In this document: in pieces, positions 1-8,398 of the stretch
Numbering within the stretch: the stretch's first letter is position 1
Layout of the letters: every line of letters begins with the position of its first letter
DNA from: an uncultured Bacteroidales bacterium
Lineage (GTDB): Bacteria; Bacteroidota; Bacteroidia; Bacteroidales; ML635J-15
Assembly (NCBI GenBank): GCA_905234755.1
Contig: CAJOIT010000002.1
Location: 239,360-303,359, forward strand
Direction of reading: 5' to 3'
Length of the DNA stretch: 64,000 nt
Notes under the pieces: model-generated
Told to the model about the DNA's origin: nothing
The model's input: only the letters and a program-made list of their open reading frames with translations
Database searches by the model: none
Program-made: the position numbers and the translations under genes

Positions 1-3000
1 CAATTATCTTCATCAATAGTAATGTTGTCCAATAAGTTAATTGTAAATCCAGCATACCCACCAATATTGAGGACTCCCTTGTAACTTCCGCTTTCCCTAT
101 CATTTACTGCATCGCGGAATTCCTTCAAATCTGCTAGATTATAAATATCAAGACTTGACAAATCTCCGTAATCCTCTAATATGTATTTCTTTGATATGCC
201 ATTGCGTGTAGAAGTAAGCGTTGCTGAATTGTATTCTTCAGGATGCGAAATGACAACAGGCACTACACTTATATATCCATCATTGTCACTTGTCCAAACG
301 ATACCAGCAGGACCTCCTAATTCCAAAGTGTTGACCGGTTTTAAATTGTTCCAATTTGCAGGAGTAGCCGAAGCCTTATCGATAAATATAGGAGTTGCCG
401 TTATGACAGAAAAATCGTTTGAACCAAGAGCAGTCGGTATTGGATATAGGTTTTCAGCGTATGTCCAGCGAGCAGGAATCCAGCCATCACCAGTAAGTCC
501 TGATGGAGAATCGCCAGTCATCTCGATGGTAAGCAAACCGACTGCCTTTCCGCTTTGATCGGCACTTGTGCCATCTGTTGCAGCAATACCCATTACCGAT
601 GTGCGCTGCTTATCGTAGAAGTTTGCAGTCGCAGTACCGCCATTTATTCCGATGATTGCACCACCCGGACTAACAAGCGATGATGACATACTATATCTGA
701 CTGCGGCACCAGATGGATTGCTTCCTGTTATACCGCCTGTATAATGTCTTACTCCAGAAACATTTCCACCATTATTACAATAATCAATATATGTATTTTT
801 GATTCCACCGGCAATACCACCAACATAATCGCCAGAACCATTGACAACTGCCGCATTAGTACAACTTGCAATGGAATCTTTATCAGCACTTGCTCCAGAT
901 GAAAGACCTGTTATACCACCAACATATGTATTTGTTGTCGCGGATGCGGAAATCACACCGGCAACACAACATTTGGTAATTGATGTATATGAATTGTTAG
1001 AACCAACAATACCACCAGCATAAGTAGTCGCAGATGTGGTAGTTGCTGTTACATGACCATTGAATGTACATTGTGAAATGCTTGAATAATTGTCGCCATT
1101 ACCACCCTTTATGTAGCCACATATACCGCCAACATAGGAACTTCCCGAAACATTACCGACTACATTCAGATTTCTAATACTTCCACGGTTAACATATCCG
1201 AACATACCCTTGTAACTTGCGGTAGATGTTATTTTCAATCCTATTACAGTTTTTCCATTACCATCAAAATTTCCCTTGAATGCACATGTTGATGAAGATC
1301 CTATTGGAGTCCATCCTTCATCATTCAAATCGTAGGTATCTTCTGTTGCAGTAAGGGCAAAATTCTTTCCGACAAATCCATTTATGTTAGGAACACCCAT
1401 ATACGAACCTGTTGCGCCAGCATTGACCGCATTACGGAAATCCTTCAATGCAGCAACATCTGGAATAGGTAACGGATCGAAATTATATGGTCTAAATACC
1501 TTTACCGTCTTCTTCCAGCCTTTGTAAGTAGCCGTAAGGATTGACGATGCATAATCATTAATAGTTCCCAAGACATTAGCAGTGCCAGACGATATTGTTA
1601 CATACGATGTGTTGCTACTTGTCCAAGTCAAATCAGTAAGCGTACCTACATTGAAAGTTTCTGTTACAAGATTATATTGTTGCGAGCCAAGTTTTACCGG
1701 TATAGATGCCAATATAGTGGCAGGCAAATCCTTTATTGCCGTAGGCACAGGATACCTGCCAGACACTGCATTCCATGCTGAAGCAAAAGCACCATCACTT
1801 ATAATCGTCTGAGTTGTCTTGCTAGTTGTACCTTCATCCGATGGGTCGCCCTCCTCTCCTACTTCGGCAATACCGAGAATTAGAACATTCCATTGATTGT
1901 CGAAATAGTTGTTGCTTACAGTAGAAACTGGATTCAAAAATCCGACAACAGCACCGCCAGCCGCAGTACCCACATTAAGGCAATATGAAACAACAGCTTC
2001 ATCATCGGTAACATAACCGACTATACCGCCCACATTGTTTGTCGTACCCGAAACATTACCGGCATTGATACAATTGGTAACCGTAGAATTGGAGCTATAA
2101 CCTGTAATACCACCAATAGAACTGTTGCCCAGTATGTCCATATTGCTTGCACAATTCTCAATACGGCTACCTACACCACTCTTTACCATGGATCCGCAGA
2201 TGCCACCTCCATAATTATCTGATTGCACAGTACCACCGGCAACACAATTTTCAATAGTTGATCCTTCAATCCGTCCTACAATACCACCAGCGTACGAACC
2301 AGTGGTTAGAATATTTCCATTGAATGAACAATTCCTAATGGTTGACTTAATTGCACGACCGGCAATACCACCAGCATAGGATGTCGCTTTGATAGTTTTG
2401 TTATTTCCACTTGTTACATTCAGGTTCTCGATTGTTGCATTCTCAACATAGCCAAACAAGCCTCGTCCTGTACCAGCAGTCGATTGAACACCTAATATAC
2501 TATGGCCCTGTCCATCAAAATTACCCTTGAAAGGAGTTGATGCGGTTGAACCTATAGGAGTCCAGTTTGCAGTACTCAAGATGGATATGTCAGTTCCATT
2601 TTCAGGTTCCAGCGTAAATGTCATACCCGAGAAACCATCAACATTGCGTACACTGTTGAAACTTCCAGATGGTCCATCATTAACTGCCTTCCTGAAATTT
2701 TCCAAATCAGTTTTGTTTCTAATCGTAAGGTCTGCAACAAAATCAACATTCGTCAGAAGCACAACCTTTGAATAATCGCCAAGGGTAGCTGTCAATGTAA
2801 CACTACTGAAAGAATTATTCACAGTAACACTCTCTCCGTCATCCTCTATAGTAATGAAACCATCACCATCAATCGATGACCATACAAGGTCTGTTGGGGT
2901 ATATACATTAAAACTTTCAGTAACATGCATATTGTCCTGCGTTCCACTCAATGTTACCGGTGAAGCAGCAACAATTGCAGCCGAGCAAGACTCAATATTA

Positions 3001-6000
3001 ACAGGTATAGGATACCTGCTAGCATTTGTACTCCAATTTGCACCATCAAGCGACAATGCTTTCATTTGTGCTGTTGTTTTTGCTGTCCCGTTGTCATTAC
3101 CAAGGAAGCAATGCTGCGAATCGTAATAGCAATCGGTAACAGAACCTTCATTGGTTCCATATATCTTGCCGATACTGCTAGTTGTAATAAAATTGAAACA
3201 TTCAGTAAGCGATGCACCTGCAAGCACATTTCCTGCAATACCACCAACTACCGCATTGGTAGCGTTTACTATTGCCGCATTGATATTATATTTGACATCG
3301 GTATTATCAACATAACCAACAATGCCACCAACTACATCTACTCCGCGCAAGTTAGTGGCAATGCTTGCACAACCTGAAATTTCATTCTTAGTAGTAGCAT
3401 TACCAACCGAATAACCGCATATACCGCCGACATTGGAAGCACTTGCACTGCGTATTTCTCCCGCTGATGTACAATCCTTTATAGAACAATAGGTCTTGAT
3501 ATATCCACAAATACCACCTACATACGAGCCGCTACTTGTAGTTGCAATCAGTGTACCATTGAAATGACAGTTCTGAATTACAAAAGGAGCAGCAGACAAA
3601 GCAGTTGCATAGCCAACAATACCGCCCGTATATGACTTTGAGTTGGATATGTCTCCCGACAATTTTATATTTTCAATAGTGGAAGAATTTCTACCGACAG
3701 TAGTAACATTTCCAAAAAGTCCAGCATAATTTGATGAACGCGAAACAATAAGGTCGGTAATATTATGATTGCCTCCATCAAAATTTCCTGAGAAAGGATA
3801 TGTACTTGTACCAACTGGCACCCACGGAGTTCCATCTGGGTCAATCATTGATATGTCATTAGTTACTACAAAGCTGACACCAGAAAATCCGTTAACATTA
3901 CGATGTCCCTTGTACTGACCTTCACTTCCCGAATTTACAGCAACTCGGAAATCCTGCATATCTTCATAACTTTCTATTGTCAACGGACCATCACCTGCCT
4001 CAGCCACACTTATTTTTACAATCTTTGGGTAACCATCGTATGTAGCAGTTAGATTAGCAACACCATAACCAGCCCCAACAGATGCTACGCTTCCAGAAAT
4101 AGAAATAATATCAGCATCCGATGTCCACGAAACACCGCCATCTGTTACCACTGTAAAATCATTATGTCCCACTGCATTGTATGTTTCATCTCCGTACAAC
4201 CTTACGGGAGCCTTTGCTACTATTGCAACACTGGCATTCACAAACCCTGTTGGCACCGGATAATAGTTTGCATTTAATGTAAACCCAGGAAGTTCAACAG
4301 ATGTCAGTTCGCACAATTCTGTTGTTGACTTTCCTACCGCCGCATCATTCGTAGCATCATCAGCGCCATGAATACCTCCTAGCACAGAATGTTGCTTGTC
4401 GTAATAGTTATGCTCCGGAGCAACTGTATATGATGTAGCAACATGATTTCCAATAATGCTTGAGCCCATATCAACTGTAGCCGCATTAACATTGTAACGG
4501 ATAGTAACCTTATTGTTATTATCGCTATAACCAACAATACCACCAATATTTTCTGTCTTGCCCGAAACATTACCAGCATTCATGTTATTTGCGACATCTG
4601 TATATCTATATACACGGCCAACTATACCTCCACTATTTGAATTTGCAACAATATCCGAAAGGTTAACACAATTTGTAATTGTTGCCAAATTTGTAGCCGA
4701 ACCAGAACCATAGCAATAACCTACTATACCTGCGAAATTATTATTCTTCCGTGTTGAAGAATTTACCGTTCCTGCAGCCGAACATTTCTCTATTTTTGTA
4801 TATCCTGTTGCATATCCACAAATGCCACCGGCATAAATATCGGTAGTAGATGATGTAGAAACGATATTACCAATGAAATGACAGTTTGTAATTTTTGCCC
4901 AGTTTGCCACAGCATCCGATTTCAAGTATGCACAAATACCGCCTTTATAGGTTGATGTTCCTTGAATCTCGCCATATACGGTCAAATCCTTTATAGTTCC
5001 ATTAAACACATACCCGAAAAATCCTTGCCTTGATGTTGCAGAAACATTTAAATTAGTTATTTTGTGACCATTGCCATCGAAATTCCCACAAAATGGATGT
5101 GTGTCTGTTCCTATTGGTGTCCAAGTTTCTGTAAGTGCAATATCATTGCCCAATTGAAAATTGAATCCAGTGTAACCAGTAACCGAAGTGTATCCATAGT
5201 AATTGTCCGTTACTCCATTTACTGCATCACGCAAAGCCTTCAACTGGTCTTCTGTTGTAATAACAATAGGATTAGGAATGGTAATATTACTAACTACGAA
5301 CAACTTCGACAATCCATACATAGTGGCTGTGAGTGTAGCAGAACCTGAAGGAGTCACAATATGTCCATCATTATCAATGTATGCCGTATTGCTGCTTTCC
5401 CATAATGCATCGCTGCACAAATCAATGTCATTCGCAACATTAGCGTAATTTTCAGAAGAATTAATAAATATTGGTGCAGATGTTATTTTTGCGAACTTTG
5501 AATCTGCCATCGGCTTGGGGATTGGATAGTAACCTTCCCGAAACGACCAATAGCCTGTAGTCCAGTTATCACCAGAAATATTTGCTGGAGGCGTATTGAC
5601 TGCAGTAACAGTCATCTGTGCAGTTTTCAGGCCTTTATATTTGGCACTCACATCTGCAGTATTGAAAATACCCTTAACAGTGTCGCGCTGCGTATCATAG
5701 TAGCAATATGTCATACTGCCACCCGATCCAGAAATTGCACCACCCATATTTACACTACCACTATTCAAGCAATAACTTATATATGTAGTATTGACACAAT
5801 ACCCGACAATGCCACCAGTATAACGACCAATACCATTAACATTACCTCCATTGACATTGTATCGCACAGTGGAATAATATGTGTATCCGGCAATTCCACC
5901 AACATCGGCGCCCAAACCTTTTACCTCTGCCGAATTGACACAATTCTGCAATATTGGTCTTGTTGTTGCTGTATTTGTTGCACTTCTAATGTATCCGACA

Positions 6001-6689
6001 ATACCTCCAACATATGCTTGTCCCGAAACACTACCAGCAGTACCGCACTGGTCGATAGTAACATAGTATGCAATACCTGCAATACCTCCAGCATAAGAAC
6101 TAGCCGCAGATGCCGATATGTTTCCATTAAATGTACAATTGACGATCTTGGCATTCCTGCGGTATGTGGAACCGCTGGAATACCCGCAGATATACCCGCA
6201 GATACCGCCAACATAACTTGTACCCGAAACATTAGATTCTACATTTATGTCTCGAATAACAATGTCATCACCCTCGGCATCCGTATTGGACCTTACATAA
6301 CCGAACAAGCCCCTGTACGAACCACTTGTGCGGAAGTTCTTGATAGTACAGTTATTTCCGTTTACACTTCCTCGAAATGGTCTAATTGAAGACGAACTCG
6401 TCCAATAGCCAATTGGAGTCCATGTGTTTCCACCAAGATTAAACTCCAAATTATCACCAGGATCTCCGATGTTTATAGTTTTCCCTGCAAAATCAACACC
6501 GCCCTCCTTTACCAGCCATGCAAGACCAGCAAGCTCATCAGCAGTTTCAATCTTATATTCGAGGTCTGATTCATGCCCAACATACCAATCTGTATTGGTA
6601 GATGTGCCATCCCATACACTTTGCGAAAATACACTTGCAATGCACAATATTTGCGCACAAATGCACAATAGTATAAATTTATATCTCAT
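1..6689 (-). CDS. Giant secreted GLUG-repeat surface protein (3' end beyond window)
   Basis: One open frame runs from an ATG at 6689 to the window edge (about 2,229 codons seen, no stop), so the C-terminus is missing. The first ~22 residues (MRYKFILLCICAQILC...) form a Sec signal peptide. The body is packed with GLUG-type motifs (GGIVGY, GGICGY, AGGIAG, each followed ~10-15 residues later by a polar N/C-rich strand), as in Bacteroidota and Firmicutes adhesin-like proteins. Each module opens with a helix of the type DLKEFRDAVN, then WTPIG, a GNFDGxGH strand, GLFGYV, several GLUG units, an NYYDxQ motif and a short Ig-like linker (ATLTATYxG). The fold is inferred to be a long beta-helix at the cell surface. 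With sprA in the window, T9SS export is plausible, but any C-terminal sorting domain lies off-window. Function unknown; adhesion or glycan binding is a guess. Confidence 0.85.
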   Translation of the reverse strand, partial: MRYKFILLCICAQILCIASVFSQSVWDGTSTNTDWYVGHESDLEYKIETADELAGLAWLVKEGGVDFAGKTINIGDPGDNLEFNLGGNTWTPIGYWTSSSSIRPFRGSVNGNNCTIKNFRTSGSYRGLFGYVRSNTDAEGDDIVIRDINVESNVSGTSYVGGICGYICGYSSGSTYRRNAKIVNCTFNGNISASAASSYAGGIAGIAYYVTIDQCGTAGSVSGQAYVGGIVGYIRSATNTATTRPILQNCVNSAEVKGLGADVGGIAGYTYYSTVRYNVNGGNVNGIGRYTGGIVGYCVNTTYISYCLNSGSVNMGGAISGSGGSMTYCYYDTQRDTVKGIFNTADVSAKYKGLKTAQMTVTAVNTPPANISGDNWTTGYWSFREGYYPIPKPMADSKFAKITSAPIFINSSENYANVANDIDLCSDALWESSNTAYIDNDGHIVTPSGSATLTATMYGLSKLFVVSNITIPNPIVITTEDQLKALRDAVNGVTDNYYGYTSVTGYTGFNFQLGNDIALTETWTPIGTDTHPFCGNFDGNGHKITNLNVSATSRQGFFGYVFNGTIKDLTVYGEIQGTSTYKGGICAYLKSDAVANWAKITNCHFIGNIVSTSSTTDIYAGGICGYATGYTKIEKCSAAGTVNSSTRKNNNFAGIVGYCYGSGSATNLATITNCVNLSDIVANSNSGGIVGRVYRYTDVANNMNAGNVSGKTENIGGIVGYSDNNNKVTIRYNVNAATVDMGSSIIGNHVATSYTVAPEHNYYDKQHSVLGGIHGADDATNDAAVGKSTTELCELTSVELPGFTLNANYYPVPTGFVNASVAIVAKAPVRLYGDETYNAVGHNDFTVVTDGGVSWTSDADIISISGSVASVGAGYGVANLTATYDGYPKIVKISVAEAGDGPLTIESYEDMQDFRVAVNSGSEGQYKGHRNVNGFSGVSFVVTNDISMIDPDGTPWVPVGTSTYPFSGNFDGGNHNITDLIVSRSSNYAGLFGNVTTVGRNSSTIENIKLSGDISNSKSYTGGIVGYATALSAAPFVIQNCHFNGTLIATTSSGSYVGGICGYIKTYCSIKDCTSAGEIRSASASNVGGICGYSVGNATTKNEISGCASIATNLRGVDVVGGIVGYVDNTDVKYNINAAIVNATNAVVGGIAGNVLAGASLTECFNFITTSSIGKIYGTNEGSVTDCYYDSQHCFLGNDNGTAKTTAQMKALSLDGANWSTNASRYPIPVNIESCSAAIVAASPVTLSGTQDNMHVTESFNVYTPTDLVWSSIDGDGFITIEDDGESVTVNNSFSSVTLTATLGDYSKVVLLTNVDFVADLTIRNKTDLENFRKAVNDGPSGSFNSVRNVDGFSGMTFTLEPENGTDISILSTANWTPIGSTASTPFKGNFDGQGHSILGVQSTAGTGRGLFGYVENATIENLNVTSGNNKTIKATSYAGGIAGRAIKSTIRNCSFNGNILTTGSYAGGIVGRIEGSTIENCVAGGTVQSDNYGGGICGSMVKSGVGSRIENCASNMDILGNSSIGGITGYSSNSTVTNCINAGNVSGTTNNVGGIVGYVTDDEAVVSYCLNVGTAAGGAVVGFLNPVSTVSNNYFDNQWNVLILGIAEVGEEGDPSDEGTTSKTTQTIISDGAFASAWNAVSGRYPVPTAIKDLPATILASIPVKLGSQQYNLVTETFNVGTLTDLTWTSSNTSYVTISSGTANVLGTINDYASSILTATYKGWKKTVKVFRPYNFDPLPIPDVAALKDFRNAVNAGATGSYMGVPNINGFVGKNFALTATEDTYDLNDEGWTPIGSSSTCAFKGNFDGNGKTVIGLKITSTASYKGMFGYVNRGSIRNLNVVGNVSGSSYVGGICGYIKGGNGDNYSSISQCTFNGHVTATTTSATTYAGGIVGSNNSYTSITKCCVAGVISASATTNTYVGGITGLSSGASADKDSIASCTNAAVVNGSGDYVGGIAGGIKNTYIDYCNNGGNVSGVRHYTGGITGSNPSGAAVRYSMSSSLVSPGGAIIGINGGTATANFYDKQRTSVMGIAATDGTSADQSGKAVGLLTIEMTGDSPSGLTGDGWIPARWTYAENLYPIPTALGSNDFSVITATPIFIDKASATPANWNNLKPVNTLELGGPAGIVWTSDNDGYISVVPVVISHPEEYNSATLTSTRNGISKKYILEDYGDLSSLDIYNLADLKEFRDAVNDRESGSYKGVLNIGGYAGFTINLLDNITIDEDN
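100..6560 (-). repeat. Five tandem ~1.25-1.3 kb protein modules plus start of a sixth
   Basis: The module-opening helix (variants DLKEFRDAVN, ALKDFRNAVN, DLENFRKAVN, DMQDFRVAVN, QLKALRDAVN, and a divergent first copy near ELAGLAWLVK) recurs near 125, 1445, 2695, 3950, 5235 and 6520, a period of 1.25-1.32 kb. Each copy is diverged at DNA level, so this is an old repeat under selection and not a recent tandem duplication. Confidence 0.75.
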
Positions 6690-6731
6690 AAGCAAACAAT
6701 ATTTACATACTACTATTCCATTAATAACTTG

Positions 6732-6762
6732 CAAAGTTAATAAGAATCAGACAAATAGCAAC
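6732..6762 (-). promoter_or_regulatory. Bacteroidota-type promoter for the GLUG protein
   Basis: On the minus strand TAACTTTG (6732-6739) matches the -7 consensus TAnnTTTG. Exactly 19 bases upstream lies GTTG (6759-6762), one mismatch from the -33 TTTG. It sits 43 bp before the ATG at 6689. Confidence 0.55.
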
Positions 6763-6882
6763 AAAAAAAGTTTCTTTATTTATAATTTGTCTCAAAACAA
6801 AAAAGGCTAATGTATCTCCAGCACAAAACGATTGCATATATTATCGTCTAATCAACTCAAAACAAAATATATACCCGTGTAT

Positions 6883-6930
6883 AAACGACAAGAAACGACT
6901 AATAAACGAAAGTAAACGCTTAAAAACCGA
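6883..6930 (+). repeat. Phased AAACG iteron-like array
   Basis: AAACG occurs at 6883, 6893, 6904 and 6914, and a relaxed copy AAACC at 6924. The spacing is 10-11 bp, so all copies lie on one face of the helix. The array is in the gap between the divergent GLUG gene and the SSB-like gene. It could be a cooperative protein-binding array, an origin-like iteron set or phased A-tract curvature; the sequence alone does not decide. Confidence 0.5.
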
Positions 6931-7016
6931 CTAGTCTTTTTAGGTTGGCTGACCTTTGCAGCGGATTTCGAAACGAAGTCATACAACAAAATTGTTTAAC
7001 GAAAAAATTTTACACG

Positions 7017-7373
7017 ATGAAATTAGGCGGACACATAGAAATTGAAGCGAGAATCGGTTCGGTTCCGGAACTAGTAAACGAAATGTGCGGACACAAGCTC
7101 GTGAGGTTTGTAATCGCAGTTACAGACAGGCACATAAACAATAACATGTACTCGCAGCACACACACTGGTACACGGTAAACGCCCTTGGCGACACTGCAG
7201 AAACAATACTTAGGTCGGACATGCACATCTGCGATACAATCTGCATCAGCGGACAGTGGTTAATCGACGGGGACAGCGAAGTGACAGGCAATGGTAACTA
7301 TAGCTGCGAGATTCTGGCAGAAGATGTTGTTTGTGAATCGAAAGTTTTGGCAAAGGAGTTTAATGTAGCGTAA
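7017..7373 (+). CDS. Divergent single-stranded DNA-binding (OB-fold) protein
   Basis: 118 codons from the ATG at 7017. The frame is open further upstream, but the SSB-type alignment starts at this methionine. The order of elements matches SSB: GHIEIEARIG (first strand), a VRFVIAVTD strand, THWYTVNALGD in place of the usual T.WH.VVAW, a central ICISGQW strand and a final EILAEDVV. It has a cysteine-rich loop and ends in KEFNVA, so it lacks the disordered linker and acidic tip (DDxPF) of housekeeping SSBs. It is a distant relative of the ssb at 8399. It would bind ssDNA but not recruit the usual SSB partners. No clear consensus promoter was found; the phased AAACG array lies ~90 bp upstream. 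Confidence 0.65.
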   Translation: MKLGGHIEIEARIGSVPELVNEMCGHKLVRFVIAVTDRHINNNMYSQHTHWYTVNALGDTAETILRSDMHICDTICISGQWLIDGDSEVTGNGNYSCEILAEDVVCESKVLAKEFNVA

Positions 7374-7378
7374 AAATA

Positions 7379-7455
7379 AAAAAAATCTCCAAGAGGATGC
7401 TGCATCTAACTCGGTCCCTGGCAGTAAAACTACGTCACCACATCCTTGTGGAGAG
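7379..7455 (-). ncRNA. Candidate small RNA A (tandem pair)
   Basis: A perfect promoter (7460-7490) would start a ~75-nt transcript on the minus strand that ends in a run of eight T after GGAGA, abutting the 3' end of the SSB-like gene. The 5' AATCTC can pair with the 3' GAGATT, and GGATG with CATCC, closing a long stem. An internal AGT-TTT-ACT hairpin is also possible. RNA B has the same architecture with compensating base changes. Family unknown to me; no coding frame of note inside. Confidence 0.6.
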
Positions 7456-7459
7456 ATTG

Positions 7460-7490
7460 CAAAGGTACTACAAAATTATATATGTACAAA
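7460..7490 (-). promoter_or_regulatory. Perfect promoter for small RNA A
   Basis: TACCTTTG (7460-7467, minus strand) and TTTG (7487-7490) are separated by exactly 19 bases, the full Bacteroidota consensus. Confidence 0.75.
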
Positions 7491-7496
7491 TAAAAA

Positions 7497-7581
7497 TTTA
7501 AACGAAAACCTCCAGGAGATTGTTGCGACTAGCCCCGTCCATGATAACAATAAAATTACTTCACGGCAACCTCAAGGAGAG
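7497..7581 (-). ncRNA. Candidate small RNA B (tandem pair)
   Basis: This is the second copy, ~125 bp from RNA A and in the same orientation. Its 5' end forms a perfect 8-bp hairpin (GCAACCTC, loop TCCTT, GAGGTTGC). Alternatively AACCTC pairs with the terminal GAGGTT and GTTGC with GCAAC, the same long-range stem as RNA A with different bases. The internal hairpin is AAT-TTT-ATT, where RNA A has AGT-TTT-ACT. It ends in a small AATCTC/GAGGTT hairpin followed by a T-rich tract. Conserved single-stranded stretches (GTGA, GTA, GGAC) are shared with RNA A. Confidence 0.6.
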
Positions 7582-7585
7582 GTTG

Positions 7586-7616
7586 CAAAGGTACAACAAA
7601 ATTATGTAAATGCAAA
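7586..7616 (-). promoter_or_regulatory. Perfect promoter for small RNA B
   Basis: TACCTTTG (7586-7593, minus strand) lies exactly 19 bases from TTTG (7613-7616). The spacer shares the string ATAATTTTGT with the RNA A promoter, so promoter and RNA were duplicated together. Confidence 0.75.
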
Positions 7617-7656
7617 CAAAAAAAACGACAATTAGAATTTTAACTAGTAGCAAAAA

Positions 7657-7833
7657 ATGATAGACATATTTGGCATAGAACTAACCGAAGAAAATATGAT
7701 AGCCAGAAAAAGTGGTAAGCTGGTTTACATTAAATCGGCGATCATGCCATCAACACCCGCCAGCATTGCACATGGAAGCCAGCCTACCGTCCGTGGCGGC
7801 GGTACTTCGACTGCAAAAATAACAAAAAATTGA
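7657..7833 (+). CDS. 58-residue hypothetical protein, possible remnant
   Basis: Short ORF from ATG 7657 to TGA 7831, starting MIDIFGIELTEENMIA. The second half is a low-complexity P/S/T/G segment ending TSTAKITKN. Its last codons and the sequence up to the next start codon are repeated after the following gene, whose product ends KSTAKIIKN. Two readings fit: a real small protein sharing a C-terminal tag with its neighbour, or the leftover of a once longer paralogue of the 7867 gene after an internal deletion. I recognise no family. No consensus promoter precedes it; the divergent RNA B promoter is the closest. Confidence 0.4.
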   Translation: MIDIFGIELTEENMIARKSGKLVYIKSAIMPSTPASIAHGSQPTVRGGGTSTAKITKN

Positions 7834-7866
7834 ACACAAAATATACAATAATTTAAAAATCAAGTT
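7808..7866 (+). repeat. Direct repeat copy 1 (gene end plus spacer)
   Basis: This ~57-bp segment covers the last codons of the 58-residue ORF, its TGA and the spacer up to the next ATG. It matches 8339-8398 at roughly 85-90 percent by eye. The shared core includes AAAAAATTGAACACAAAATA and an AATTTAAAAAT spacer. Confidence 0.8.
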
Positions 7867-8364
7867 ATGGCAAACGACCTGGACAAAATAACTCAGAACT
7901 TTATCAACGAAATTGGCGACATTCAACTGAACGAAGAACAAAAGCGCATATATAATGCTTTTGTGTACAGAAGAAGAAAACCATACAAATTTTCAGTTAC
8001 CGACAAATATGATAATACAATAAGATTTATTCTTCCGACCAATAATACAAGAGAAGGCGTTGTACATATATTGACAAAACACTACTATGGTATGATTGGC
8101 AAGGTTAGCGCAAATGAGATATTAAACTTTGTTGATGTTATTAGAAACGGAGATCTCACTGTTGAAAACAACACAATGACATACATACACAAATCAAACG
8201 GGATAAATTATTCATTGATTGTTGGAATAAAAGAAACCCCCGCCAATAATATATTGAAGAGCTTCTATTCTGATAAAAACAAAGGTTCTGGAACAGACTG
8301 TTTTGCTAACGCGTTGGCTCCAATTCCAAAACCTAAATCGACTGCAAAGATAATAAAAAATTGA
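7867..8364 (+). CDS. Hypothetical protein, possible BECR-fold (PBECR-like) nuclease
   Basis: 165 codons. No confident family match. The middle carries a helix with two histidines (GVVHILTKHYYG, about residues 64-75), then a segment EILNFVDVIRNGD, a strand TYIHKSNGINYSLIVGI and a late SFYSDK motif. That order (H..KH helix, 'IP..I..G'-like turn, two strands, then S/T-x-Y) resembles the PBECR nuclease domains found at the ends of phage and mobile-element polyvalent proteins. The N-terminal ~55 residues are basic (YRRRKPYK). The product ends KSTAKIIKN, a tail shared with the upstream ORF. It precedes ssb by 34 bp and probably shares its transcript. The nuclease reading is inference from pattern only. 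Confidence 0.6.
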   Translation: MANDLDKITQNFINEIGDIQLNEEQKRIYNAFVYRRRKPYKFSVTDKYDNTIRFILPTNNTREGVVHILTKHYYGMIGKVSANEILNFVDVIRNGDLTVENNTMTYIHKSNGINYSLIVGIKETPANNILKSFYSDKNKGSGTDCFANALAPIPKPKSTAKIIKN

Positions 8365-8398
8365 ACACAAAATATTAACAATTTAAAAATTTAAAACT
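8339..8398 (+). repeat. Direct repeat copy 2 (gene end plus spacer)
   Basis: This is the second copy of the segment at 7808-7866, 531 bp away. It covers the STAKIIKN codons, the stop and the spacer before the ssb ATG. The gene-repeat-gene-repeat-gene arrangement looks like a cassette duplication. Confidence 0.8.

Noticed and set aside
1..6689. Many short plus-strand ORFs in this region
   Set aside because: They are antisense to the continuous minus-strand GLUG frame, have no starts or products of note and change frame between modules.
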